From: Siphonodentalium dalli
Taxonomy: Eukaryota; Mollusca; Scaphopoda; Gadilida; Siphonodentaliidae
Reading direction: 5' to 3'
Assembly (NCBI GenBank): GCA_032622095.1
Contig: CP136069.1
Coordinates: 182,209,122 to 182,273,121 of the forward strand
Length of the DNA: 64,000 nt
Made by a program: the position numbers and the translations under genes. Below the pieces are notes generated by a model, which saw only the letters and a list, made by a program, of their open reading frames with translations, was not told the origin of the DNA and searched no databases. The stretch's first letter is position 1, and every line of letters starts with the position of its first letter. Of the stretch, positions 24,190 to 35,670 are shown in pieces.

Positions 24190-25350
24190 AATTTGTAGCA
24201 CATTCTGGTTAGACTCACACTAACAACATTTATAATTGTTTTCACCATAAAAACGTTAATACTACCATAATATCAGTCATATGTGCATTTTTGTATTTCG
24301 GGTATGACCCTGGCAACAATTACCACTCATATCAGTAAGAATTATATGTTTTTTTTTTCAGCCAGCTCAACACTAACAACAACTATTCTAATTGTTTTCA
24401 ATATAAAAGTGCTATTAGGTGTAGTTTAGTTTGTTAAAGCTACCATAATATCAGTCATGTGTGCATTTTTAGATTGTGTGTGTGTCCTAGCAACCGTCAC
24501 CCCTTGTAAGTAAGAAATATGGTAATTTGTCAGTCAGGTCAAAACTGACAACAATTATTTTCACCATAAAATTACTACACGACGTAGTTTAGTTTGTTAG
24601 AACACATATAATATCCGTCATATGCATTAATCCGATGCCGGGTAGTTGTCTAGCAACCGTTGCTAAGAAGAGCCTGTCGCAAATTTCGCCACATGTGAAC
24701 ATGAGCAGTAGCGTATAAGGAACATATGTGCAAAGTTTCATGCTTTTATCACCCTTTTCACAGTTGGCGTGTTTTCTACAACAAGCACTTGGACTAGCGG
24801 AAGAGCAAAATGTGACGAGAGCCAGTTTATGGGGTAGGGTTATGTTTTTACAAGTATTGACCACTTATCATAGATATAGTTGCTAATCCCGCATATTGTA
24901 TTGCAGGAGTGGTGTCTGTGCAGTTTTTAAAACAAATTGTTTGCGCGTACGTAGTGAATAGCCCGAGAAATTTGACATCGAATAGGACAGTTTGTCTGAA
25001 AAAAAATCGTTATGTTATTTTATATCCATATCTGCGAAATTCATTCAAATCCCCCCGTTGCATTTGTATCTCTCGTTCGAGAATTGTGTACTGAACAATA
25101 TTGAGTACATTTGGTATATGTTTCGGCTGAAAACTTGTTATATCATCCCATTTTTCCTATGATTGTGAAAAATATAAAAGTCTTCTTTTTTTTATGGAAA
25201 AAATTGGTTAACTCCGAAAGCTCAACTCCGATTTTAGGGGACTTTTCGTGACGCATCCGCGATGTTATGGCCTAAATAATATTTAAAAAGTCAGCTTTCC
25301 CCTATTTATTTCCTTACTTTTTCCCCTTTCACAGCTAATGTGCCTGGACT
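24190..25350 (-). repeat. Dispersed repeat family with internal tandem units, copy 2
   Basis: Inverted relative to 8,865-10,060. The tandem block (24,190-24,620) holds three units built on ACCATAATATCAGTCAT. The distal part shares AAGGAACATATGTGCAAAGTTTCAT and the CAGCTTTCCCCTATTT block with copy 1. A 91-codon frame inside (24,589-24,864, minus) is not supported as a gene. Confidence 0.75.
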
Positions 25351-26053
25351 ACAAATCGAAAACACATGTTCTTTAATTCTCAAATTTATCATCCAACTTG
25401 TGCAATAAATAGTCATTTGTTCCCATTTCTACTAATCAAATCTATGAAACATTTCATGAAAAAATTGCCAACTGTATGTGTGAACGTATAGCCTTAAGGG
25501 TACTGTTCATATACACTCGCAAGTTTTCACGGATGTTTTATAATAATTTTGTCGTAGAAAACCATATGGTGCCAGAATATGAACGGAAACATGAGCTTTA
25601 CCAGAGCTAACGACATGAGAAGTAAACTTACTGTAGTTCGACGGGTGGAACTATACATAGATTATAGTTCTCAAGTAGTTACCTGTGCTACAGATGCATG
25701 TTTTCGTTCATATTCTGGCATCATATCGTTTTCTAAGACGAAATGCCTGCAAACATACCATGCAGGGTATTAATGTATTCCGCCACCCAGCTGTGGTGTG
25801 CATAGACCTCAGTCGTATACAGGAGTCTCTGGACCATGACTAATTACGACACCTAAATAACACTAATTACCTTCCCATGTGGCTCAGTTTAATTTGCCAA
25901 TTTAGTGAAGGGGCCGCCAGCCCTAGAATCACAGGGAAGGTGTGAACAATTAGAAGCCGACCGGAAACCGAATGTTTTCTTTAAAGCGGCTTTGTGTTTA
26001 CAATGAAGAGGGTTTCGTTGTCATCTGCCGCTCAATGGTGACACGTGCCACGG

Positions 26054-26062
26054 TATATATAG
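26054..26062 (+). promoter_or_regulatory. TATA box of BTB gene copy A
   Basis: TATATATAG lies 125 bp upstream of the ATG, with a CACGTG E-box just upstream at about 26,043. Both elements and their spacing are kept in copy B. Confidence 0.55.
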
Positions 26063-26178
26063 GGCGATTTTTGTCATATTGGGCATATATATAGTTAAGC
26101 AACATACCTTTCTATCACCATTGTCAGTGGATAATACATCAGAAAATACTTCGTGATAAAATAAACCTTTCAAGCAAA

Positions 26179-29100
26179 ATGAGCTGCAAAACTATTTCAG
26201 GTGAGTTGCATTCCATGGTTAGATAAATGATTTATTAATCTTTTTTTTGGTTCCATTGTGACTATTATTTGTGTATGACATTATTCCAATGTGATAATTC
26301 ATACATATATATAGGCTTTACATACTCTTAACAGTTGTAGACATTTCTCAAATGTTTATCTAACGCTCTTTATTATGCCATGCATAAGAGAAGACGGGAT
26401 TCGACGAATTTCTAAATTCTTTGGACTTGAATAAATGTTTCCGTGCTGTTTGCAGTCCGTAAATTTGTTTTTAGCGTTTTTGTCCGATTTGTCGACCTAT
26501 TTAATAGTTTTTGTTAGCGTATTATTCCGATCTGGTGACCTAGTTAACAGTTTTGTTTAGCGTATTTGTGCCATTTGTCGACCTATTTTGATCACCGGAA
26601 CCGGACCGCAGAGTAACAAAAGAAAACGTATTTACAGGCTGCAAACTACTATGCACGTGACCGATAGTCATAAGTATTCATCGGGGTGTGTTATTATGCT
26701 TGGATATAATGCATTCCAACATTACTATATCTTCATTTTCTCTCAACAGTTTCAATATTATAATTTTGGTGTCTTTAATTATCATTTACAGACAACGATT
26801 CCAAGATAGCCGGACAGTTCAAATACGACAATACGATTGGTCTGTCGGACGACATGCGCAATGTGATCCAAATACCTCAACTGTGTGACGTAGAATTCCT
26901 GGTCGGAGAGAAGAGGCAGCCGCTGTATGGCGTTAAATCCATTCTAGCAACACGTAGCAGGTGAGAAGCCATATTAAATATAAATTTACTAAGTTCAACT
27001 GTGGTTTCCGCTCATTTGAGCACAACTGAAGGATGAATACACAATTTGGTAGACAATATAGTTCGATTATAATACACGATATATCGACCGTATATACACA
27101 TGCAGTTCTCTGAATCAACTTACCGAGGTCATGCGTGTTTCAAATTCCATACATGACCATACATGACTCAAACGCTCTTTATTTATAACGTTTCAGAAAT
27201 AAACTTAAGAATGAGCGTTGTTATTGTTCCATGCTGAAATCTGGTTCTATTCTCTATGCCTTGAAAATACTTTCGAGGCATATAATTCCGGGTAAAATTA
27301 TTTGTCGTAATTTGTTATGTCCGGGACGGAATGTACAACAAGCGGGAATTATACTATGTATAATAATTCATTCGAGACGGGACTATTTTGTAAAACACTC
27401 GAGCGCAATGCTCTATATAATCTTAATATGGATATTTTTCATATCGTATTCTATGTTGTCTTATTTGTACAGAGTTTTCTACAATATGATCATTAGACAC
27501 CAAAAGTCGCCCAGTCATGCTGCAAAGAACGGCGGGCGCCATCTACCGGCCTTTCTCAACAAGGTACTGCCAGCCAGAGTCACGTGTATCGTTTCGCGCC
27601 CTCCCGCGAACAACGAACCAGTCTACGACAATCATTTGAAGATCCCTGTTATCGACTTTGATGTGGCTGTATTCTCACAGATTTTAGAATTCGTCCACTG
27701 CGGCGTGGTTACGATAAACGCACACAATGTACTTGGTGAGTTTCCTATTGATATAACTTACATCAGCTCATTTTCGCAATATTAATTTGGATGTCCAGAA
27801 TTCCTTTAAATTTAATGTGAATCAGTTACCATGGAACCCTGGAAGGCGATTTTTCACGTGGAAGTCTCGTTTCACTGTTTTCAGAAATATGCATGTACAT
27901 GTATACATCAAAGAAAACGACCGCTAATAGAGGCCACTAACTAGTTTGCAAAAGGTCACGAGGCCAACAACCGCACTTCCTATTCATATTCACGCTAATA
28001 GGAAATAAGGGTGGGAATAGTGCCACAGATAAGAAACATCGATATTAGCCCATACCAAATGGTTGAAATTTAAGTCCAAGGTGTGGCATCATGGATCTGT
28101 GTTGCTCAGTGATGTAACCAAGGTGCACTTGTATTCTGTTTGTATACGCTTTCCATTTATATGCATACATGTATATTACCTATACAATAACCCAAATCAA
28201 TGAATGTGTTCTATTTATAGGTTTACTAGCTGCCGCACAGACATTCGATTTCAAAGATCTGAAGGGAGCCTGTCAAGACTACGCGATGGAATGTCTGACG
28301 TCACTGGATAGAGCACAGCTGCTAATTACGTCATCAACAAAATATCTGCATTTCAAGACGACGAAAATCTTTCTTCAAAAGGTATGTCTTCGCAATAATC
28401 TCTACCACCATCTTTAAGAATTTTGAGCTCCAAGTTGGGAATGTATGCAGCAACAAAAGTTTGGACAACATACAAACGAACAAAACAAAAACGCCCTACT
28501 GTGCAACTCTTTTTAATTCCGTGATTGCAATAACAAAATACATGTGCTCCAAGTCGAGAATGCATTGCAGCGACAACATAGAAGCGAACATAAAAAACGC
28601 TCTACTGTGCAACTCTTTTAATTCCGTGATAAAATACATGTACTGACATAGTAACTTTCGTTCACGTGATATTTTGTTGACAATTTGCCAGATAAGAAAA
28701 CTAAATAAAGGAAAAGGCAAACAATATATCACTCCCATCAAGTCCAAGAAATTAATTTTGCATTTGGGTTTTTCGAGTTGCTTCTCGTTGATAGGCAAGA
28801 CAGCATACATTCCTTGCCAATAAATACCATTCACATAAAGGGCCGTTATTCGTAAGCGATCAAGGGACAAACAAAATGGGAGATATGTACGTGTTTCAGA
28901 AAAGAGTTGTCATTTAGTTTTCTCAATCTGACATTTAGTCGAAAAGCATTTGAATGCACTCGAAAATGTGGTACCAGAACCACAGTATAAAACATGAAAT
29001 TTAATTTAGCTCTTGTTTGCAGGCTGTGAACTTCATGAACCACAATGGACACGCGGTCAGAAATATCAACGCACACAACGACATCGAGGCTATTGAATAT

Positions 29101-29220
29101 CCGCATGCAATGGACGATGACGCAGTTTCTTTCACATCACGTGACTCTGGTATAGCGGACTGTTCGTACCAATCCTCGCCAGCGGGATACGCCGATGGCG
29201 TCCGACATGTTGCTGTGTAA
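26179..29220 (+). CDS. BTB/POZ domain protein, copy A (five exons, 270 aa)
   Basis: Exons: 26,179-26,200; 26,792-26,960; 27,473-27,735; 28,221-28,381; 29,023-29,220 (stop TAA). All introns are GT-AG and the phases are consistent. The protein starts MSCKTIS, then a BTB fold from about residue 36 (CDVEFLVGEKRQPLYGVKSILATRSRVFYNMI) to about 155, with a basic insert at 72-112, followed by a short BACK-like segment (LLAAAQTFDFKDLKGACQDYAMECL) and an acidic serine-rich tail. BTB-BACK proteins commonly dimerise and recruit cullin-3; that role is inferred. The ILATRSRVF pattern recalls the Drosophila serine-enriched protein (gprs) group, which is a tentative assignment. The tail has DSGIADCS, resembling an extended beta-TrCP degron. 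It differs from copy B at residues 42, 50, 131, 193, 216 and 264. Confidence 0.9.
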
Positions 29221-29317
29221 GCAGCTGACGACGAGTTTGTTAATTAGGGTCAAATAATGTTAAGTTTTAATTTTTGTTGTGTAGTGCTAATTTGTTCAAA
29301 TGCTAACAATTGTAAAT

Positions 29318-29337
29318 AATAAATAATATTTAATAAA
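29318..29337 (+). terminator. Polyadenylation signals of copy A
   Basis: AATAAA at 29,318-29,323 and 29,332-29,337, about 100 bp after the stop codon. Both are conserved at the same distance in copy B. Confidence 0.65.
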
Positions 29338-30101
29338 TTATTGTCTGTGACATATCGGTCTTACTTTTCTATCAAATGCCCTCGGATCAGTTTGAGTTCC
29401 GTAAAATAAAATGAGAACTGTCAAAATTATTCCAAACGAGAAAAATCTAACCAATACGCAGCGAGTGATGCCTGGATTTACCAATGAATAGCTTCCTGCA
29501 AATTCAGTTAATATTCATTTATTCATACAAGCCACACCCGCGGCATTTGACTGCAATCTCATGAAGTTATCGTATAAACTACACGTTAGTGTCGCGTATC
29601 TTAACTGACCGAACGTCGTATGTTCAAAATCAAACAAAAACAAACTTTCCCCAATTTTCGAATCTTGCGAAAAGACCTTGGCCCTCTCACGACTTGATCA
29701 CGTGCCTCCGGCGATATAGTTCCGCTCTCCCGATTTACCGAGAACGATCAGCGCCCTGGTTATATATTACCCTGATGCTGCTGAGAGTTTTTGGTAACAT
29801 TGCGAATAAATTACCAGGCAGATGTTGACTTATTAAATCTTATTAATGATCACATAATACTGCATGTTAATACCACCAATGGAATTTGTGTATCGATCCG
29901 CATGATCCATCAAATCTTTATTTAGCAACTGACCCAATCGGGCACGTGATCTTGTTTTGGTTCTATTCTTAGTTTTGGTAAACAACTGCAAACGTGTCTC
30001 TCCACCTGTCATGTTTTAGCGACCCGACGGGATAAATGCGGTCGCTGTGCGACGCTCGTTTTGCAAAGAAAAAAATAGTATTTTCTCCTAACCTACGGAT
30101 A

Positions 30102-30113
30102 TGACGTCACGTG
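30102..30113. promoter_or_regulatory. Fused CRE/E-box word downstream of copy A
   Basis: TGACGTCACGTG combines a full CRE palindrome with CACGTG. The word and its context are unchanged at 60,634-60,645 despite surrounding divergence. It is a candidate regulatory site only. Confidence 0.35.
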
Positions 30114-30573
30114 CCAAATAAGGATCATTGCGATTCGTAGTAAATTCCCAGCGCGTATTGTAAACAAGGAGATGACACAACATGACCGCGGTACAGCTCA
30201 ATAAGATTTATTTAGCGTGCTTATCGCTATATTTCCATAACATTGTTCTTTGCTATATAGCGTCTGAATTGCGAAACTTGCATTCTACATGTACAGTGAA
30301 GCAATTAACATTGAGAGCATTTTATTGCACGGAAATTGATTAGAAGAAGAGTTACAACTCTTAAATGTTTACATGACATCGGGCGCTCGTGTGTAGATCT
30401 ATGTGTGTATCGCAATGATAAACACTGCCTTATGAATATTAATGAGTTTTCACCAAAAAAAAGGGAATTTCCCCTTCATCTCTGAAATCAGATTCCATGC
30501 GAGTGTCGTCAGACGTAGATGAATATGGAAGCGTATTGGTGCCACATAAAAATAAAATTTTTGGTCCCAGTAT

Positions 30574-30875
30574 GTCCTAATTAGGAGATCGTAAGTCCTA
30601 ATTAGGAGATAGTAACTCCTAATTAGGAGATAGCTATGTCCTAATTAGGAGATAATAAGTCCTAATTAGGAGATAGTATCTCCTAATTAGGATATAGTAT
30701 CTCCTAATTAGGACTTAGTATCTCCTAATTAGGAGTTACTATCTCCTAATTAGGACTTACTATCTCCTAATTAGGACATAGCTATCTCCTAATTAGGACT
30801 TAGTGTCTCCTAATTAGGAGATAGTATCTCCTAATTAGGAGATATTAGGATATATTATCTCCTAATTAGGAGATA
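30574..30875. repeat. Left array of CTCCTAATTAGGAG palindromes
   Basis: About 15 copies of a 14-bp perfect palindrome or its 10-bp core CCTAATTAGG, spaced by ATAGTA- or ACTTAGTA-like linkers, period about 18-20 bp. Each unit holds a TAATTA core. The mirror array is at 43,213-43,585. Confidence 0.95.
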
Positions 30876-31436
30876 ACACACATATAAAGAACTCAACATG
30901 TTCGTGGTCAGATTCATCTCCGGATCACTCGGCTGACGGTCGCACCGCTCCGTTCGTTATCATGCCTTTCGCCCTTGTTTTCAAAATTAAAGGCTTAAAA
31001 TGAGGGGTTAGGGAATAGACAAACATTGGACGATGTATTTATAACTCAGCCCCAAATTGAAGTAGAGTTGCAATGCTTCATCCATTGCAAACGAATGAAT
31101 ACAATAATTATGTGAGTGGGTCTAAATGACCGCGAACCGTTTATTGGGAATTTGGGATTGGGGCCCGGGAGAATTTGGAAGGGAACTATGTCCTCCCCCA
31201 CGACCCACTTAGGAATGATTTTGGGTGTTATTAATGGTGATATAACAATGAAAAATGATGGGAAAATGATCTAAACTTTTTTTACTTCTTCTTTTTCGCT
31301 TTTCCCCATAATTCTGTATACTGTTTCTGTGTTTCACTTGTTCTTTTTCTTCTTCCCTCGAGTGGTCTTTATGCCCCCTGAGGGTGGTTTCCTGTTGGCC
31401 CTACCAGAGGTATATCATACCATATCAGGCCACTTC
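30876..31436. other. Outer element interior, left side
   Basis: Unique-looking DNA between the palindrome array and the nested element. No gene recognised. Confidence 0.5.
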
Positions 31437-31465
31437 CAGTAACTGTTGATACTGCCCAGATAGCA

Positions 31466-32370
31466 CACCCACGTTGGGCCAACGTTGGGCCAACGTCATT
31501 TCTATCGTTGGGCCAACGTTGGAATCCAACGTTGGCCCAACTATGGCTGTTGCCGCTGGCTCGGCGTCGGCTCGACGTCGGATCCCGTCGTCGACTCGAC
31601 GGTGGTTCGACGTCGAGCCGACGTTGGTGCGCCGTCGGGCACCCGACGTTGAAACGACGTCGAACCAACGGTGAATTCCACTAATAATACGACGTTGGGC
31701 CAACGTTGGGCCAACGTCATTTATATCAACGTTGGAATCCAACGTTGGGCCAACTATGGCTGTTGCCGTTGGCTCGGCGTGGGCTCGACGTCGGATCCCG
31801 TCGTCGACTCGCCGGTGGTTCGACGTCGATCCGACGGTGGTGCGCCGTCGGGCACCCGACGTTGAAAAGACGTCGAACCAACGGTGAATTCCACTAATAA
31901 TACGACGTTGGGCCAACGTTGGGTCAACGTCATTTCTATCAACGTTGGAATCCAACGTTGGGCCAACTATGGCTGTTGCCGCTGGCTCGGCGTCGGCTTG
32001 ACGTCGGATCCCGTCGTCGACTCGACGGTGGTTCGACGTCGATCCGACGGTGGTGCGCCGTCGGGCACCCGACGTTGAAACGACGTCGAACCAACGGTGA
32101 ATTCCACTAATAATACGACGTTGGGCCAACGTTGGGCCAACGTCATTTCTATCAACGTTGGAATCCAACGTTGGGCCAACTATGGCTGTTTCCGCTGGCT
32201 CGGCGTCGGCTTGACGTCGGATCCCGTCGTCGACTCGACGGTGGTTCGACGTCGAGCCGACGTTGGTGCGCCGTCGGGCACCCGTCCTTGAAACGACGTC
32301 GAATCAACGGTGAATTCCACTAAGAATACGATGTTGGGGCAACGTTGGGCCAACGTTGTGTTTGGGCATT
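31466..32370. repeat. GC-rich tandem array, 213-bp unit
   Basis: Slightly more than four units with exact 213-bp spacing (equivalent points at 31,671, 31,884 and 32,097). Each holds ACGTTGGGCCAACGTTGGGC and a CGACGTCG-rich block. Because 213 is 71 codons, several frames on both strands stay open across the array, including a 247-codon minus-strand frame at 31,425-32,168. These are satellite artefacts. Confidence 0.95.
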
Positions 32371-33517
32371 GACAGGGTCGGATCGAGGCTCCATTCGTAG
32401 GGTCGATTCCCCTCACATTAGGGCGTCCTTTTAAAATTAACATCCGATGAGATACAACATACCAATAAATTTAAAGTCCCACATAATGTTTGCAACTTCA
32501 AAGTATTATAATTGGAAACAACATTCAATTTCACAAATATGAAACCAGAATAAAATGAAACATATAGAAAAAAAGTGTATGCCGATTTAAATAAAGACAA
32601 AATGACATGTCATTAGTTGTTGATTTTAAGTATCTTGACCATCTACTCACTCTAAAGAAAAATATTTTTTATTGGTCTCCTGAATAAAGTTATCGAAAAT
32701 GCTACATATTTTTGTTGGCTTATATATCCCTTTACCATACAAAAGAAATGTCTTTATTTCAGCTTAATTTGCGATTTTGTGCTCTCGATAATGTTGGGAA
32801 CAAAATATTCAAACATTATGTGGCTTTAAACTTTGGTCAGGTTACATCTTCTTCGAACATCATTATTCTGGAGGGTGATCTGATGTAGATGTGAAAAATT
32901 TGAAACGGCTCAAAGTACATACGATTAAATTAAACCTAGTAATTGCTCATTTACGTACCAGTGCTATTATATAGAGGGAACTCTGTGCATGGTGATATAC
33001 AATGTCACATAAGAAAGAATATCGCGTTTTTGCCATCCGTTTTCTAATTAGTCCATGATACTGTAGATTCTTATTATATAAATTCAATACATGCATGTAC
33101 AGCAATTAATTTTATCTGTTGACATATTATGAAATGAGCAATTACTAAGCTTATTTGTATCTATGCACATATGTATGCCACTTGTTGCATATGTTGGAAT
33201 GATTTATCTGGGAGAAATTAAACCCATGGATCCATAAAGATTAATTTATGTATACAAAACCCAACATATTATATGAAATATAATATTTTCATCATTCCAT
33301 GATCTGTCATGAACTGGATTCAGTGTACTCATGGCTCATGCATATATGTATGCAGGAACTTGGCTTGTATGAAGCAACTGTTTTGTAGGACATTGATTGA
33401 CAATTCTTCTGAAGAAATCATATCGCGAGAGAAACCATTTTATATTCACCTCCTTGAATATCTGGAATTTACCATTTTCATAGGTTATCATTACGTTATT
33501 AATAACTGATGTATCAG

Positions 33518-33633
33518 ATGTATAACTGCCACAACAAGATGAACACACATCATCCTTTCAATGCCGATTATCGATACACCGATGAATGCCGAGTTTTTGT
33601 TTTGCATCCGATTGAATGCACAACACAGGACAA
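33518..33633 (+). CDS. Possible internal exon, unassigned
   Basis: An acceptor-like GTATCAG at 33,511-33,517 is followed by 38 open codons (MYNCHNKMNTHHPFNADYRY, then TDECRVFVLHPIECTTQDK) and a donor GTAAGA at 33,634. No family is recognised. A second donor GTAAGT at 33,796 ends an open stretch (HDIDHAAMMLEYWYM-like) that would be in phase with the exon at 34,201, but a clean acceptor for it is lacking. Confidence 0.2.
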
Positions 33634-34200
33634 GTAAGAATTTCCATCCAAGTGAATAACCATAAACTGACGAATTCATGTCGTACATGGTGTTATGTCG
33701 GTCGCGCTGGTGTCAGTCGTGCAATAATATTCACAATATAACGATGTGCAACACGATATAGACCACGCTGCCATGATGCTGGAATACTGGTACATGTAAG
33801 TTCATATCCCCAAGCCGTTGATGGTTTCGACAGACGAGTAAACTTTGATCGAATCCGCTTGTATAGTACCGTAGCTTATACACAAAATATCCAGATCCAG
33901 AAACAGGATAGCAAGTAAATAAGTCATGAAAGAAACAGAGAATAACGTTAGCCCAATGCATTTTCTGTGTGCAGCTTGACATTGTCACACACTGTACACA
34001 TCTTGATATATAAGAACCAGACCAATCCGGGAAATTCCTACATGCATTTGCATGCACGAGAGTACTTTAATTATTTGACCGGTTGCCAATAATATATATA
34101 AAATATGTATGCATATGGTACTTTAATTAATCGAACGGTTCCCGATAGTATATATAGGTACCATAAGTTTGCACGTGGTACGTAATCGTTACATATACAG

Positions 34201-34323
34201 GTATCGAGGAATTCGTGAGTTGGAAGGACTTGAGCACGTGCTGATGACACCGACGCCGGTAGGCGGAGGTGTTATGCGCCCGCGAAGTTTTTCCCAACTC
34301 ATGAATATCTCTGAGAACAGCAG
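34201..34323 (+). CDS. Possible internal exon, unassigned
   Basis: The acceptor TATACAG ends at 34,200. It is followed by 123 bp open in one frame (YRGIRELEGLEHVLMTPTPV, then GGGVMRPRSFSQLMNISENS) and a donor GTAATT at 34,324. GC content and codon choice stand out from the AT-rich surroundings. The entry phase fits the donor at 33,796. No protein family is recognised and no convincing next exon was found (an in-phase acceptor 28 bp on would imply an impossibly short intron). It could be a fragment of a host gene captured by the element. Confidence 0.3.
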
Positions 34324-35670
34324 GTAATTATCTTATATACCCAATACCCAGGATCGTCTCAATCAAACAATTGGTCACGGATTCTCAAAACTCGCTAAGC
34401 CTACGTACTGCTCACTCTCGTCGGTGTCAATTTCTAGCAAAACTGTCAATTAGTTCATTAATAAAATTGCACAGATCACACAAGAGCCAGCGCATGGTAA
34501 GTTTCTGCTCATTGGAAATTTTCACCAGCAAATATGAGACCGAACATATTAGTAAATTCGCAAGATATCGAGTAATTATTTTAGCATGTTTTGAATTGTT
34601 TTCAGCCGTATCATCAACGATAAAGAGTGTTTATGTTTCAATGCCCATTTACTAGTACGATGAATATTAAACAGCGGTTTGAAAACTTGCTTTATAAAAA
34701 ATCTCAGCATTTGGTGACAAATCGGAATGGATATGAAGAACGGGGTTTGAGAACGGGGGGGGGGGGGGTAATATGTCAGGGACTTTGACAGAAGCCTTCC
34801 TTTTTTGAGGGGTTAAATTGCAACCACCCGTGAGCCAATCTGTTTTCCCAACTTGACCAAGTTTCATCTGGTCTCCCTTCGATGCTGAGTTTAAAATCCA
34901 ACACACTACCATTTAATAGCTATAATATAGTCTTTGTAGAAAATAATATAATGTACTCTAAATATTACATATCTGTTGGGAACCGAAACTATCCAGACGA
35001 TCTCAGAAAGATTTTGCCTGAAATTCAACTTATGATATTGAACATTCCAAATCTTGAAATTAGCTCACCGCATAATAATGACCGAAACGATACTCATTAG
35101 AAATTTGGAAATGTAAACTATCGAAATGATCTCAAACAGATTGTGCCTAAGATGTTCAACTTATAAAGTTATTGAAAATTCCAAAATGTTGAAAAGTTTG
35201 ACAAAAATTGGGGAGGGGTGGTAACACCTCAATGTTCAAACCCCTGACGCCACATCCATTTTTGCACACATAAATTGACACATTGGTGAGCTTGGTGAGC
35301 CCCAAGCCAAGTAATTAATTGATATGAATACCTCAGACAAAATATGGGATGGGTAATATTTGTTTATTGGTATAAAATGCCCCATATGTATCGCCAAAAT
35401 TATTAAAAATTTCCAAAAGTTGTGCATGTCGCCACCCCCTGCATGCCGTCACGTCCCACATATCCCCAAAAAGTTAAATTACCCGCCCAATAATATCTAA
35501 TCATGTCTATTATTGAGGGGGGGGGGTGTTCACATTTATGTTTTAGGGACACGCGGCATTTAATACAGTGACAACGTCCATTATGTAGTCATTGGTCGTT
35601 TGTGGGGGATGCATCAATACACAAATTGACCCCAACCAAATACATAAATCCTAATATTACTCAACGTTAC

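Larger units (their letters stand above)
25355..30523 (+). repeat. Segmental duplication unit A (contains BTB gene copy A)
   Basis: Aligns in direct orientation with 51,475-51,990 plus 56,215-61,050. The match covers upstream DNA, all five exons, all four introns and about 1.3 kb downstream. The unit continues after the 13.1-kb insertion at 43,634-43,945. Differences include a 119-bp tandem duplication in intron 4 of A only (units starting at 28,427 and 28,546). Between 29,340 and 30,523 there is no gene. Confidence 0.9.
32371..35670. other. Interior of the nested element, mostly unassigned
   Basis: AT-rich DNA. Possible exon-like stretches are listed separately (33,518-33,633 and 34,201-34,323). 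A G14 tract lies at 34,755-34,768 and a G10 at 35,517-35,526. The 34,960-35,180 stretch contains two imperfect copies of an AACTATC...GATCTCA block. Confidence 0.5.

Noticed and set aside
27231-27785. 184-codon single-exon reading of the BTB gene
   Set aside because: It joins intron 2 sequence to exon 3. The acceptor at 27,471 and the matching structure in copy B show that only 27,473-27,735 is exon.
30574-30875. CRISPR array
   Set aside because: Short palindromic units with 4-8 bp variable linkers, not 21-40 bp repeats with unique spacers, in an animal genome with mirror copies inside a transposon.
31425-32168. 247-codon ORF with repeated 71-residue unit
   Set aside because: Product of the 213-bp satellite. 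Open frames exist on both strands and in several phases, with no recognisable domain.
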